From the NCBI GenBank assembly GCA_934274515.1, contig CAKQTC010000018.1, forward strand, positions 1 through 20,932: 20,932 bases of DNA, read 5' to 3'. Below the pieces are notes generated by a model that did not search any database, was not told where the DNA came from, and saw only the letters and a program-made list of their open reading frames with translations. Within the stretch, counting starts at the first letter, position 1; each line of letters begins with the position of its first letter. This stretch comes from an uncultured Clostridia bacterium (GTDB lineage Bacteria > Bacillota > Clostridia > Christensenellales > DTU072). The position numbers and the translations under genes were made by a program. This document shows positions 1 to 9,820 of this stretch, one piece after another.

Positions 1-60
1 TCTATTCCGTGCAGCGATTTCACAAGATTACCTTCGTGAAATCCTTGCCTCGGCCATAAT

Positions 61-1194
61 TTGATGCGGCTGCCCTGGCATGCTGAGAAGAAAAATGGTC
101 TTCACGACTTGATGGAGATCATGCTCGAGAGTATGATGGTCGCTGAACGCGGCGAGTTTATGACTGAAAATCCGGGTAATAAGGGTAACGGATACCGTCC
201 GGGGCATAGTTACGGCCAAGGTAAAAAACTTGAGTTCCGCATCCCACGCGACCGCTACGGCAACTTCCATCCGCAAATACTCGCCATACTCCGCGACCAG
301 GAAGAGGAATGCGACCGACTCGCCGGAGTCCTTTACACAAAGGGACTTACCCAGGAACAGGTTAGTGACGTGTTCGACCAGATATACGGCCAGCACTACT
401 CCAAGTCGAGCATCAGCCGTATGGTAGAATGTGTTCGCGCCCAGGTCAACGAGTGGCTCGAAAGGGGACTTGAGGAATACTATCCGGTGGTGTTCGTTGA
501 CTGTGTGCATATCAAGATCCACCGCAAGCGTTCCGTGGCAAGCGAGGCTTTCTATGTGGCGTTGGCCGTAACCGAGGAAGGCACATGCGAGGTAATCTAT
601 ATCGGCAATATGCCCGTGGAGAGTGCCACGGGATGGGGCGAGATCTTCGATAGCCTCAAGGACAGAGGCCTTCAGCGAGTTGGCCTGATGGTTGCCGACG
701 GCATCAAAGGGCTTGACACAGTCGTCGGAGAAAAATTCCCCGGCACACCCTTGCAGCGTTGCGTCACCCATCTGAAACGTAATATGTTCGCCAAGGTCCG
801 TCATGGCGACAAGGCAGCTCTCGCCGCCGACCTGCGCGATATATTCCGTACCGGGCAGCGAGACTATACCGTGGAAACGGCATGGTCAAAACGGCAGGAT
901 ATGTGCGACTGATGGGGCAAAGACTACCTGTCAATCAAGCGTCTGCGTGACAACCCCGATTACAAAGCCTATCTTACATATCTCAACTATGCCCCTGAGA
1001 TTCAAGGAATGATATATACTACCAACTGGATTGAACGCCTCAACCGAGACTTCCGCCGTGTTACCCGAATGAGAACCGCCATGCCAAACGAAGAATCGGT
1101 GCTGACACTGATGGGCAGCGTGGCCATGGATCACAAAGCCTTCGACAGAGCTTTGCCGAACATTGCCGTCGACAAAAAGCTTTTCCCGGACTGA
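61..1194 (+). pseudogene. IS256-family (mutator-type) transposase, interrupted by in-frame TGA
   Basis: DDE transposase of the IS256/MULE type, which moves its own insertion sequence. Family hallmarks seen: an IPRDRYGNFHPQ segment near residues 60-70, a VFVDCVHIKI strand holding the first catalytic Asp (around 145), VADGIKGLDTV with the second Asp (around 220), RCVTHLKRN just after it, and IYTTNWIERLNRDFRR containing the catalytic Glu near the C-terminus. The reading frame is stopped by TGA at 910-912 (codon 284) and continues in the same frame to 1194 with perfect family character (WGKDYLSIKR and onward). A single substitution is therefore the simplest cause, for example CGA to TGA. The start used is a TTG followed by ATG. 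IS256 proteins usually have some 20-30 more N-terminal residues, and bases 2-61 encode a plausible stretch (DYLREILASA) in another frame, so a second lesion near the start is possible. Terminal inverted repeats were not identified. Confidence 0.85.
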
Positions 1195-1236
1195 CTGTAA
1201 AGGTTTTCTTAGCGGAAATGCCATCCTGGTGAAGTT

Positions 1237-1261
1237 GAAGCCGCCCTTGCGGATCGGCTTC
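1237..1261. other. Hairpin downstream of the transposase
   Basis: GAAGCCG and its complement CGGCTTC form a perfect 7-bp stem around an 11-nt loop, about 40 nt after the transposase stop. No U tract follows, so a terminator is only one reading. It could also lie near the IS right end. The rest of 1195-1553 shows no convincing gene on either strand. Confidence 0.3.
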
Positions 1262-1509
1262 GATATTCAACTGTCTCCGGTTTTGGCGCAGCCATGTTGC
1301 TGGCGGGTTGCTCCTCAGCAGAGCCCGTTTCCTCGTCCGGCTGCACTCCAAAATTACAATTTTTTCGTCACACAACGAAACAATGAGATAAAATCATTAA
1401 ATTTGCATCGTCATCTGAGGTCTACAGGCTTGAGTGAACTCGCCTCAGACACACTCAGTGAAACACTACCCCGCTGATCCAAAATTTGCGTAAACATTTT
1501 GTCAACGAA

Positions 1510-1532
1510 ACCCTGCTGAGGGACCGCAGGGT
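1510..1532 (-). terminator. Possible terminator hairpin after rhuM relic
   Basis: ACCCTGC and GCAGGGT pair as a perfect 7-bp stem around a 9-nt loop. The hairpin lies about 20 nt past the stop of the minus-strand rhuM relic. The T tract that would follow on the minus strand is weak, so this is a tentative intrinsic terminator. Confidence 0.35.
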
Positions 1533-1553
1533 ATGTAGCGCAGGCATCTGGAA

Positions 1554-2561
1554 TTATGATTTCTTGCCTTCGAGACGCTTTCTTTCTGCTTCGAAAGCTT
1601 CGAGGAAGTGGATTTCGACCGGGGATAGCTGATACTGGGTACGCTCGCGGAATTTGTCGTATTCCTCATTGGCTTTCAGCTTGGCTACTTCTGCAGACAC
1701 GCATCCGGCATGATTCAGTAATTCTTTGCCGGACAGTTTGAGGAAATCGTCGAGCTTCTGGATCCAGTCTTTCATATACATCGGGACGTGGCTCTTGGCC
1801 TGAAGTTCGACAAAGTCAAGGTATAGGTTGACGATTCGGTTTAGCATATCGACCTCTTCCTCCGAAAGATAATTCTTCGCAATCTCAGCCTCATGTTTGG
1901 TAGGCATGGCACCTCGCCATGTTGTCAAATCCATGAAATCCTTTTCGGCATTGGCGCGGTCATAGATAACCTCTGCAGCGGTATGTCCGTGGGCGGCAAA
2001 GTGCATTTTGTTCTGAACAGTCTTGAAGAACTGTTGGGTGATGGAGGTGCGAGGGTCATAGTCGATGCTGAGAGCATAAATCTCCAGCACCTTGCGATAG
2101 AACACCTTCTCAGAACTGCGGATGTCTCGGATGCGAACGAACAGTTAATCAAAATAATTTCCTTGTCCGGCATTTTTGAGCAAATCATCATTAAGCACGA
2201 ATCCCTTAATCATGTACTCTTTTAACACTTGGATTGCCCACTGGTGGAACTGCACGCCTCGATGCGAGTTGACACGATACCCCACGCTGATAATCATGTC
2301 AAGATTATAAATGGGAATCTTACGCTCAACCTGTCGTTTCCCTTCCGTTTGAACTTGTGCAAAAAATGCACAAGTTGAATCTGCGGTAAGCTCACCTTCA
2401 TCGTAGATTTTTTTGATATGCCGCTGTATGGTTGTGCGATCGCGCTGAAACAACTCAGCCATCTGGTCGGTCGTGAGCCATACCGTCTCATTGGAGAGCC
2501 GAACCTCAATCTTCGTCTCTCCACCCTGCGTCTGGAATAATATTATCTGTCCGTTGTCCAT
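1554..2561 (-). pseudogene. rhuM: RhuM-family protein, broken by one nonsense codon
   Basis: RhuM (virulence-protein RhuM / JHP-type) family. Its molecular role is poorly defined, and it is common in accessory DNA near restriction and toxin genes. The N-terminal part (2145-2561) has the winged-helix-like start with VWLTTDQMAELFQRD and RTTIQRHIKKIY, then YNLDMIISVGYRVNSHRG and QFHQWAIQVLKEYMIKGF. The reading stops at TAA (2145-2147, codon 139). In the same frame the family sequence resumes at once with LFVRIRDIRSSEKVFYRKV and runs to 1554 through YDPRTSITQQFFKTVQNKMH. Read through, the protein is 335 residues, the usual family length. Because family members have Glu at this point, a GAA to TAA change explains the break. 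The second half alone could start at 2105, but a working product is unlikely. A sequencing error is the alternative to real decay. Confidence 0.85.
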
Positions 2562-2572
2562 ATCAATCTTTC

Positions 2573-2737
2573 TTAGTAATGCTGATAATAATTGCCGGCC
2601 TTCGTATAGTCCGGTTCATCATTGATAGCGCGCATCACATCCGTCGCCGAGAACCACCAGCAGCTGTTCTCGTCATCCCAGACCGTCCTCACCTCTCGAT
2701 TATTGAAAAACCGTATCGACTTCTTGTTCATCATCAT
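2573..2737 (-). pseudogene. Truncated BRO-N domain (phage antirepressor-like) fragment
   Basis: A 54-residue reading frame starting with three ATG codons encodes KKSIRFFNNREVRTVWDD, then CWWFSATDVMRAINDEPDY. This is the start of a BRO-N / phage antirepressor domain (the RFFN..EVR.VWD and WWFSATDV pattern). The domain normally continues for another 50 or more residues after the DYTKA-NYW segment, but here the frame ends in NYYQHY and a stop. It sits 11 nt ahead of the rhuM relic and reads in the same direction. It looks like a remnant left when the downstream part was deleted and joined to rhuM. Too short to be a working DNA-binding protein on its own. Confidence 0.6.
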
Positions 2738-2804
2738 TATGGGTATTTTAGTTTTACAATATTGTTGTCCGGAGACATTTACTCAATAGCTTAATGAGCT
2801 AGTT

Positions 2805-4574
2805 CTATTGTCTCCCAAACAGGCGCACATGCTCCTGAACAATCTGTCCTATCATATTCTTTACCGTAAGAGAATTTAATTTTAAAGCAACTGATTGTAC
2901 GGTATCCACGTTGGAATTGTGTAAGGATACATTATATATAAGCCCAAGTAAAAAATAAGTTTCAGGAATAAATACGCCAATACGATGTGCGAATTTTAAT
3001 TTTTCTTTGGTCTTTTTTGTTTTTATAAATTCTTGTTGTTGAGCATGTGACGGTATCTTTGAATAAATTATTTCTTCAATCATCAGTCTTACAGACCAGC
3101 AAACTGCAATTGGATCATAATCTTTATTTTCAAAAAGATATGTTCGTAATAAACGGAACACTTTTTTTCTAAATTTTGATGGATTAGCCCATTCAATATT
3201 TAATCCAAGTGCTCGAAATTCCTCTGTAAGATTATAGGTATTATACAAAGGATGGAAATGGAAATAAGCCTCATCTAACTTATCTTTAACAGCCTCATTT
3301 TCTCGAACATATATGATGTTTAATAGCTCTTGATTGCTTTTTACATTATCTTTTTTTAGATAGCACACGTTGATTCTATCCTCATTGAAACAAAAGTGAT
3401 GAAAAAAATTTGGATCTAGATGCGTAACGAGTATTGGGAAAATGAGTTTTTTCGCTTTTCTATAAGAATCAACTAAGGTTGATATTTTATATTGAAATAA
3501 CAGAATATTTACATCATCTAAATAATCAAATATTTCATCAATGATTAATATTTGCGGTTTCAATGCTTTACGACGTTCAAATTCTAGTAATTTAGCGTAA
3601 AAGAATAAGATATCTCTTTGTCCATTAGATAACTCATGCGCTTTTGGCCATTCTACAACAAGTTGCTCTTTTTTTTCTTTCGGCACAATATTGAACCTAT
3701 TTTTTACAGGATTGAAGTCTTCAATTTCTTGCGTAAATCTTTTCTTGTCATCTAGATATTGAACATATTTACATGCTTTTCTGAAATCAGCGCCCATATT
3801 AATATAGAGTTGCCATATTTGCCAAACATATAAGAACTTTAGAACATCTTCATTTGGAGAGACAATGCCATGACGAACTAAAATATCAGCAATTGCAGGA
3901 TAAGGACCGATTTTTAAAATTGCAGACACCGTTTTGCTTATATAATCTCGGATGATTTTGGCTATTCCTTTTTGGGAATTAATATCATTTAAGTAAGTGT
4001 TAACCTTTGCGTCCCATTTCATACGTCCAATTCTTGCCAAATCTAATGCTGCGATTTCGGCCATAATTATACCATTACATAGAATGAACGATATGTCTGG
4101 CAACACTTTGCCATTAATCCCAAATACTCGTTTAAGTTGTGCCAATCTATAAATAAAATCTTTTTTTGATGGAATCGTATGAACAAGTATAGTTGGTTTT
4201 ATATCAATCGTTGGCTTACTGATTGTTCGTCCCATATAATGCCGAACGTTGGCCTTGGGCTCAAGAGGATTATTAATAACAAAAACATCAAACTCTCCAT
4301 TGATATCATTCATCGTATTATCAGCAGAAAGACATTTCCCGGTAGACGTAGATATTTCTATTTTGGGAGTTAATGCGCCATCCCCCAAATGATAATCTTT
4401 CTCATCAAGTATTATTTTCGACTCATGTAAGGATGCAAATGCTATCGCGAAAGAGCTTTTTCCATAGCCATTCGGAGCCACCAAGATATTAGGCTTATTG
4501 GGATATAAGGTGAACTTAAAATGATGTCTTTTTATACCCTTTATATTTTCAATGGTTATTTCAGTGATATTCAT
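2805..4574 (-). CDS. ABC/RecF-like AAA ATPase, last gene of the DISARM-like operon
   Basis: Full-length 589-residue ATPase of the ABC/SMC/RecF group. Visible motifs in order are Walker A APNGYGKSS (33-41), the ABC signature LSNGQ (315-319), Walker B ILIIDE (342-347) followed by a D-loop region, and the switch His in LVTHLDPNF (around 385). The N-terminus (ITIENIKGIKRHHF) has the usual RecF/SMC opening. There is no long coiled coil and no Toprim motif that I can see, so it is not an OLD nuclease. The middle and the last 200 residues are unlike anything I recognise. It follows drmB by 37 nt on the same strand and closes the operon, where known DISARM loci often carry drmC. A role as nucleotide- or DNA-gated regulator or effector of the system is inference. 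The family is clear, the function is not. Confidence 0.8.
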   Translation of the reverse strand: MNITEITIENIKGIKRHHFKFTLYPNKPNILVAPNGYGKSSFAIAFASLHESKIILDEKDYHLGDGALTPKIEISTSTGKCLSADNTMNDINGEFDVFVINNPLEPKANVRHYMGRTISKPTIDIKPTILVHTIPSKKDFIYRLAQLKRVFGINGKVLPDISFILCNGIIMAEIAALDLARIGRMKWDAKVNTYLNDINSQKGIAKIIRDYISKTVSAILKIGPYPAIADILVRHGIVSPNEDVLKFLYVWQIWQLYINMGADFRKACKYVQYLDDKKRFTQEIEDFNPVKNRFNIVPKEKKEQLVVEWPKAHELSNGQRDILFFYAKLLEFERRKALKPQILIIDEIFDYLDDVNILLFQYKISTLVDSYRKAKKLIFPILVTHLDPNFFHHFCFNEDRINVCYLKKDNVKSNQELLNIIYVRENEAVKDKLDEAYFHFHPLYNTYNLTEEFRALGLNIEWANPSKFRKKVFRLLRTYLFENKDYDPIAVCWSVRLMIEEIIYSKIPSHAQQQEFIKTKKTKEKLKFAHRIGVFIPETYFLLGLIYNVSLHNSNVDTVQSVALKLNSLTVKNMIGQIVQEHVRLFGRQ

Positions 4575-4611
4575 CTATATGTAATTGCGTTAGTGCAAAA
4601 GGTGTTCATCT

Positions 4612-6774
4612 CTAACAAAGATTCTTAAAAAATCCGAATTCCTCATCAACAAGAATGCGCCGATCAAGGCCCAAATTACGTTGTTCACATGAGGTTTCGG
4701 AAACCATGGCACATGAAAAACAAGCTGCATAGTTTAGCGGATCGCTATCATTTTCCCAACATATAGGATCTGACGAACAATCTATTGCTCTATTTAAAGC
4801 TGTCATGATTATATTCTCAATGAGTTCCGGTTGTCCTTGCCATACTAGGCCTCCCATGCTTCCTTCAGAGCCATCTGCTGTGTATATAAGAACGCCGCAC
4901 ATCCTTTCGGAGAAGTAAAGACGTTCCTTAAGACTCGCAGTAGGATATCCACAAGAAAATTCGAGTTCTTTCATAATTATATGGGAGAGCGTATGCAAAA
5001 GATAAAATTTTTCGACTCCACCTTTTTGCATCATAGCCGCTACATTTTCATAAATATTCTCCATATGGCGGTTATGCGGATATCGCTTTTGGAATACGGT
5101 AGAATTCTTTTCAACCCATTGAGAAATTAGATCTTCATTAAGGCTAAAAAACAGCCCCTCTCCGAATGTCTGATTGGCAGGCATAACAAGAACTTCTTCA
5201 TTCGGTTCCTTGAAGATTTTCATACTACTAGGATATCGAGTCACCCCATTGACGACTTCCGGTTGAGGCATTTGCACTCTTGAAAAGTTGATTTGAGTAG
5301 AACTTACGCCAAGAGTCTCTACTTGCTGAATTTTGGAGAAGTAGGGTTTTAGAGATTCTGGTAAATCAATATCTTTAAACACCAGTTTATCGGAAGATTC
5401 TTTGGATTTGCTGTTATTCTGAAATACAGAGAATTCAGAAAAACGATACTCTTCTCTGGAATCTGAAGATGATGGTTCGGCATCCGCTGATAAGAAGGCA
5501 GACACAATGCGATTCATGTCTTCCGCTGTCACATCATAACCACTGTCAGATGCTTTATCAATCAAGTCATCTGTAGATATTGAGTTTATATAGTCGATCC
5601 GCGATTTATTGTGATTACGCTGAAGGTATCTATTGTACCACCTTGTTGTAAGCAAATTAAGAAGTCTCTGTTCAGAATCACTTAGACTGGCAGCTGTGTC
5701 TAAATAGCAACTCGGGAGATAAAGACTACTGAAATTTTCAGCATAGTAGACACTATTACTGGTTACAAGAGCCCACTTCATATTAACATCCTGACCGCGA
5801 TGGGTGCACTTCGCATTATCCCTAGCTTCGATTCCTTCCCATGGACGATGACCAGGACAGGAAGGCTGAAGGTTCATAATACCTTCGAGGCTTATAGACT
5901 GTCCGCAACAACCACACTTTAGCGTACCAAAGCTTTCTGAATGAGCTCTATTCTCATGCCATTGTAATTGATGCTTACCATTAGATGATTCAGGGCATGG
6001 GTATTCATCTGTGTCAAAGCCGAAAAGGTTGAAGCCTTCTTTGTGAACTATGTCTTTACCTAACTTTTTCACAGCACAAAAGTATTTATCCCAAGGGATG
6101 TCTGACATATGGCCATTCCTGCAAATTAGCACCATGGATACCTGTTCCAGCAAATTATAGACCCGATTCTTACCTTCAGGCAATCCGGATTTATGTAATT
6201 TAGTGGTAGGAGATTTAGGATCTCTTGGTGGGGCAAAGTACTCCAGCGACCCGTCATTGCATCCTCGCTCTTTCCACATTTTGAACCAATTTTCAACAGC
6301 CATTAAGTCATGGCTTGGACGCTTTGAAAAGAACCAACGAGGGAATGTAATAGCTGGTACAGTAAACATCCCTTCCTTTAGCCCCGTGCCTTGTGGGTTT
6401 CTTTCAATATAGCGCTGATTTAAAGGATGGTCTGTCACATTACATCTATTCCAGCCAGTAAGTTCTATATGTGGTATACCAACTAAACACCTAAGTTTAG
6501 TCAATGATTCAGAATTTCGTAGGAAGCTGATAAATCTTGGATCATCGACAAATTCCACTCCTAGATTATCAGCAAGTGTTTGATCTATTGTTGCCGTCGG
6601 ATCATCTTTTAATTTGTCTGATACAACTCTAATAAAATCCCAGTATGAAGATGACATCGGCATTACAAATCCACCTGACTTGGAGGGTAAAATAGCACCA
6701 ACACCTGCATTTGAAGAAAGTAATTTATACTTCCCTATTCCTTGATTGTATTGTGTTAATGTTCGTATCTCCAT
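4612..6774 (-). CDS. drmB: DISARM-type DrmB (DUF1998 protein)
   Basis: A 720-residue protein matching DrmB, the DUF1998 partner of the DrmA helicase in DISARM anti-phage systems. DrmA and DrmB are reported to form a complex that acts on incoming phage DNA. Evidence: an early LLSSNAGVGAILPSKSG segment, the central LICRNGHMSDIPWDKYFC motif (C..GH..D.PW is typical), cysteine pairs consistent with zinc binding (CGCCG, and CPGHRPW slightly later), and a C-terminal DUF1998 region. That region has LLHTLSHIIMKELEFSCGYP, then DGSEGSMGGL, then CSSDPIC, LNYAACFSC, ETSCEQRN and LDRRIL. These last cysteines are the DUF1998 metal-binding-like set. Start is an ATG 3 nt after the end of drmA, so the two are translationally close. 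Length fits the family. Nothing looks truncated. Confidence 0.85.
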   Translation of the reverse strand: MEIRTLTQYNQGIGKYKLLSSNAGVGAILPSKSGGFVMPMSSSYWDFIRVVSDKLKDDPTATIDQTLADNLGVEFVDDPRFISFLRNSESLTKLRCLVGIPHIELTGWNRCNVTDHPLNQRYIERNPQGTGLKEGMFTVPAITFPRWFFSKRPSHDLMAVENWFKMWKERGCNDGSLEYFAPPRDPKSPTTKLHKSGLPEGKNRVYNLLEQVSMVLICRNGHMSDIPWDKYFCAVKKLGKDIVHKEGFNLFGFDTDEYPCPESSNGKHQLQWHENRAHSESFGTLKCGCCGQSISLEGIMNLQPSCPGHRPWEGIEARDNAKCTHRGQDVNMKWALVTSNSVYYAENFSSLYLPSCYLDTAASLSDSEQRLLNLLTTRWYNRYLQRNHNKSRIDYINSISTDDLIDKASDSGYDVTAEDMNRIVSAFLSADAEPSSSDSREEYRFSEFSVFQNNSKSKESSDKLVFKDIDLPESLKPYFSKIQQVETLGVSSTQINFSRVQMPQPEVVNGVTRYPSSMKIFKEPNEEVLVMPANQTFGEGLFFSLNEDLISQWVEKNSTVFQKRYPHNRHMENIYENVAAMMQKGGVEKFYLLHTLSHIIMKELEFSCGYPTASLKERLYFSERMCGVLIYTADGSEGSMGGLVWQGQPELIENIIMTALNRAIDCSSDPICWENDSDPLNYAACFSCAMVSETSCEQRNLGLDRRILVDEEFGFFKNLC

Positions 6775-6777
6775 AAT

Positions 6778-9747
6778 CTAATCTTCTTTGTATAAAACAC
6801 GCACATTGAGAACGGCTTCAGGCTCAATCATTCTTAAAGATGATGAGACAGTCCAATTGCTTGCATTTTTAGTTTCTTCATAATCGTTGGGAGAGGTGAA
6901 TAATGGAGTCTTGTCATTCCGCCTAACTCCTTTGTTTTCATATACAAGGTTTGACGGATGCTCGGTTGCCATATTGCACCATTGATCTAATGCAGAAGAT
7001 ATGAGTTGTTCAATATCTTTTAACTGAATCGTAGTAAGCAATTGTTTTTCGAGCTTATTTGGAAGGCGTTGGCTTCTCTCGTGTCGTTCTATAAAATATC
7101 TTGACACGATTCCCATTGCCTTCTCTTTAATCTTGTTCTTATTGATCTGAGCAGCATCCTTATTATTTGCTAATTCAGGCATCAAATGTCGGATAATTGA
7201 AGCCATATACAAAGGAAGATATTTCTGCACAGATTTCTTCGAGAACGGAGTAATCGAAATTGGCTCTACATAATAGTAGAGCTTCTCATGGAATTCCCTG
7301 AAACGTTCAAAGTGGGAAACGTCTCTTGAACGGAAAGGATTATGCAGGGTCAAAACTAATCCCTTAACACTTCGGGCAACACGGGAGCTCGCTTGGATAT
7401 ATTCTGCAATATTACGAGGCATCGAATTTATGATTATAGTGTTGAACCTGCTAACATCAAGTCCAACTGAAATCATGTTTGTCGCCAAAATATAATCCGG
7501 GGGAACAATCGCTTTATTCCAATTGCCATTCTCATCCTTAAATGGAAGACGATGTCCCCTTTCCCAACGTTGCTCTACCTCAGCAAATTTTCCGTTTATT
7601 TCTTCCCCTGATAGTCGACTGGTAAGCTCTGCTTTACCTAGATTGTCTCCAGAATAGAAACAATCCATGAGATTGCCATAACGAAGGACTCGCTTAAAGA
7701 GACGTTTTGTATATTTAGCGTATTCGGTATAGAATAAAGCATCCGTTTTACCTACTTCTCGAAGGCTATTGAAGTAAGATAATACTGAATAATAATTGTC
7801 TGCGGCTTTCTCAAAGTCTGATTCATTCCCATATTTCAGTTCAAATATTGCCCTGTGGACGAAAATAATGGCAGCCAAACGCATCTGTGTTGTCATCTGC
7901 GTTCTTCCTGTAGGCATAATGCCAATATATTTTCTCTTGGAACAATATCGTTCTTTATCATCAACTTTTTCTCTCTGAAAAAAAGAGAAGAACGAATCGT
8001 CGTGCGTTATCCCATTTTTGGGGAAGATATTGACACTACGATCGTAGAGAGCACGAATCTGTAATTCCGTGTTTCTTGTGGTTGCGGTAGATGATATTAT
8101 TTTTGGACGTAAGGTTATTTTATTCCCGTTTTCGAGAGCTTCTTCTCTGCTGCATAGTTGGTCTATAGCTCCTTCGAAGAAACTAACGGCACTTCCTAGT
8201 GGGCCTAAAAGCAAATGTAGCTCATCTTGAATAATCAAATCGGGAGTCAAGAAACCTGCCGCAGTTCCAAAAATTCTACGGGAATCCTTTGCCTTTTCAT
8301 TATTTGAAGTTGAGACCTTGTGTGCAATAGCAGCAAATTTATCAACGGTACCAAATAATAGTGATGGAGGTTTTTCGTAGATTGATTCATCACAGAGTTC
8401 TACTGGTACCGCTTTTCTCCCAAATGTACAATTCCTATTCTCGCAAAAGAATTGCTGTACACTGGGGTCATATGTTAAACGCTTTCCGCACCAAGGACAT
8501 AAATCTATTGGAATTTTGGTGTTGTTTGAAGTTCCCCTTCCGGACCATTTGATTGCTTCTTCATTTAGGCCTATCTTTGTATTTGGGAGGGAAGCATCCC
8601 CTACATAAAGACCTATTGAGATAGCATCATCCCCATAGTGAATGGGATCCCAACGTCGAATTTGCTCTAAAGCCATGATAAGCCTTAAGGCACGTTGGAA
8701 TTGTTGTGTGGTAAGAAGTCGAAGTGTGTAGCGCATTATCGAAGATACTCCTCCACCTTTAGCACCATAAGAGATTCTCCTGTTTAAAATACACAAGGCT
8801 ATCAGTCCAAGATATGCTTCTGTTTTACCACCACCAGTTGGGAACCAAACTAAATCTACTAGTTCATTCCTTTTATTCCACTGAGGATCTTTCGGATTAT
8901 TAAAAATGCCATCTAGATTCAGTAAAATGAAAGCCAACTGAAATGGTCGCCAAGCTGCGTGTTCGCCTTCTTTAAAGATTTCATCACTCGATGATTTGTA
9001 GAAATCAGCATTAAGTTTTCGGCGCCCAAGCTCTCTTATTTGCGCTTGATTCTCAGACTTGTTATGCCATAATTGCATATACATGGCTGAGTTCATCACT
9101 CTAAAAGCTTTAAGCGCAGTCGGACTTGATGACAAAATATCATTGATATTTGAGAGCATTCGCATATAATCCGATTCGCACTCATTCAAGTTGGCATTAC
9201 CGAATTCGAGATCTCCTGCATCCAATCGCTCTCTCATTTCTTGAATCCACAAACCATAAGCGCTGACGAATTTTTTCAATTCGTTTATGATTTCATTGTC
9301 TGAAACTTCTGAAAACGATGATAATCGTTTAAACTGAAGCACATTGGTTTCTTCTAGAAATGGAGCAGGAACCATTACACAGTCGGTAGCAACATACTTA
9401 GAAAACTTTTTTCTAGGCACAGACTCAACATCAGGTGTTTCAAAAGACGGTAAAAATTCAATGAAAACTTCATTTACTTTGCCTTTTGAATCTTTATTCC
9501 AATCAACGGAACACATGTGGCCTACACCATAGTCCTCAATTTCTCGATATAGGTAGTTGAGCTTATCTTCTGCTTTTGAGACGTCTTCATAATTTTCATT
9601 CTTCCGATATGGCAAAAGATACTCGCTGATTACAGATCCTTTTATACCAAAGAAACAGAAAAGGTTAACCTGCTCATTTATTATCGAAAAATAATTATGC
9701 TTGTCTTCTTGAAAAGGCGTTGAATCATTCTGAATCAACAGTTTCAA
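6778..9747 (-). CDS. drmA: DISARM-type DrmA helicase, C-terminal main part (split by frameshift)
   Basis: Superfamily 2 helicase body of DrmA. Seen motifs: Walker A WFPTGGGKTEAYLG, motif Ia-like RYTLRLLTTQQFQRA, a four-cysteine zinc ribbon (CPWCGKR and FFCENRNC), LFGTVDKFA, motif II IIQDELHLLLGPLGS, motif III SSTATTRN, motif V NMISVGLDVSRF and motif VI AEYIQASSRVARS. The stretch around DELHLLLGPLG and YIQASSRV is characteristic of DrmA rather than of Druantia or restriction helicases. As given, the frame starts at a TTG, but sensible coding continues upstream without a stop to about 9875 (for example DTVPNHIGEGG and ISLSAWLQITKD). The true N-terminus is the neighbouring piece at 9821-10900, shifted by one base. 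Together they give about 1,370 residues, close to full-length DrmA. DrmB follows after 3 nt. Confidence 0.85.
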   Translation of the reverse strand: MKLLIQNDSTPFQEDKHNYFSIINEQVNLFCFFGIKGSVISEYLLPYRKNENYEDVSKAEDKLNYLYREIEDYGVGHMCSVDWNKDSKGKVNEVFIEFLPSFETPDVESVPRKKFSKYVATDCVMVPAPFLEETNVLQFKRLSSFSEVSDNEIINELKKFVSAYGLWIQEMRERLDAGDLEFGNANLNECESDYMRMLSNINDILSSSPTALKAFRVMNSAMYMQLWHNKSENQAQIRELGRRKLNADFYKSSSDEIFKEGEHAAWRPFQLAFILLNLDGIFNNPKDPQWNKRNELVDLVWFPTGGGKTEAYLGLIALCILNRRISYGAKGGGVSSIMRYTLRLLTTQQFQRALRLIMALEQIRRWDPIHYGDDAISIGLYVGDASLPNTKIGLNEEAIKWSGRGTSNNTKIPIDLCPWCGKRLTYDPSVQQFFCENRNCTFGRKAVPVELCDESIYEKPPSLLFGTVDKFAAIAHKVSTSNNEKAKDSRRIFGTAAGFLTPDLIIQDELHLLLGPLGSAVSFFEGAIDQLCSREEALENGNKITLRPKIISSTATTRNTELQIRALYDRSVNIFPKNGITHDDSFFSFFQREKVDDKERYCSKRKYIGIMPTGRTQMTTQMRLAAIIFVHRAIFELKYGNESDFEKAADNYYSVLSYFNSLREVGKTDALFYTEYAKYTKRLFKRVLRYGNLMDCFYSGDNLGKAELTSRLSGEEINGKFAEVEQRWERGHRLPFKDENGNWNKAIVPPDYILATNMISVGLDVSRFNTIIINSMPRNIAEYIQASSRVARSVKGLVLTLHNPFRSRDVSHFERFREFHEKLYYYVEPISITPFSKKSVQKYLPLYMASIIRHLMPELANNKDAAQINKNKIKEKAMGIVSRYFIERHERSQRLPNKLEKQLLTTIQLKDIEQLISSALDQWCNMATEHPSNLVYENKGVRRNDKTPLFTSPNDYEETKNASNWTVSSSLRMIEPEAVLNVRVLYKED

Positions 9748-9820
9748 ATAAACTTTATCGTCATTATTACTTCGGCTATCTTTCGTTATTTGTAACCAAG
9801 CTGATAATGATATATGCCTA

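Noticed and set aside
28..804. Long antisense frame over the transposase
   Set aside because: It mirrors the strongly supported IS256 coding frame and has no family features.
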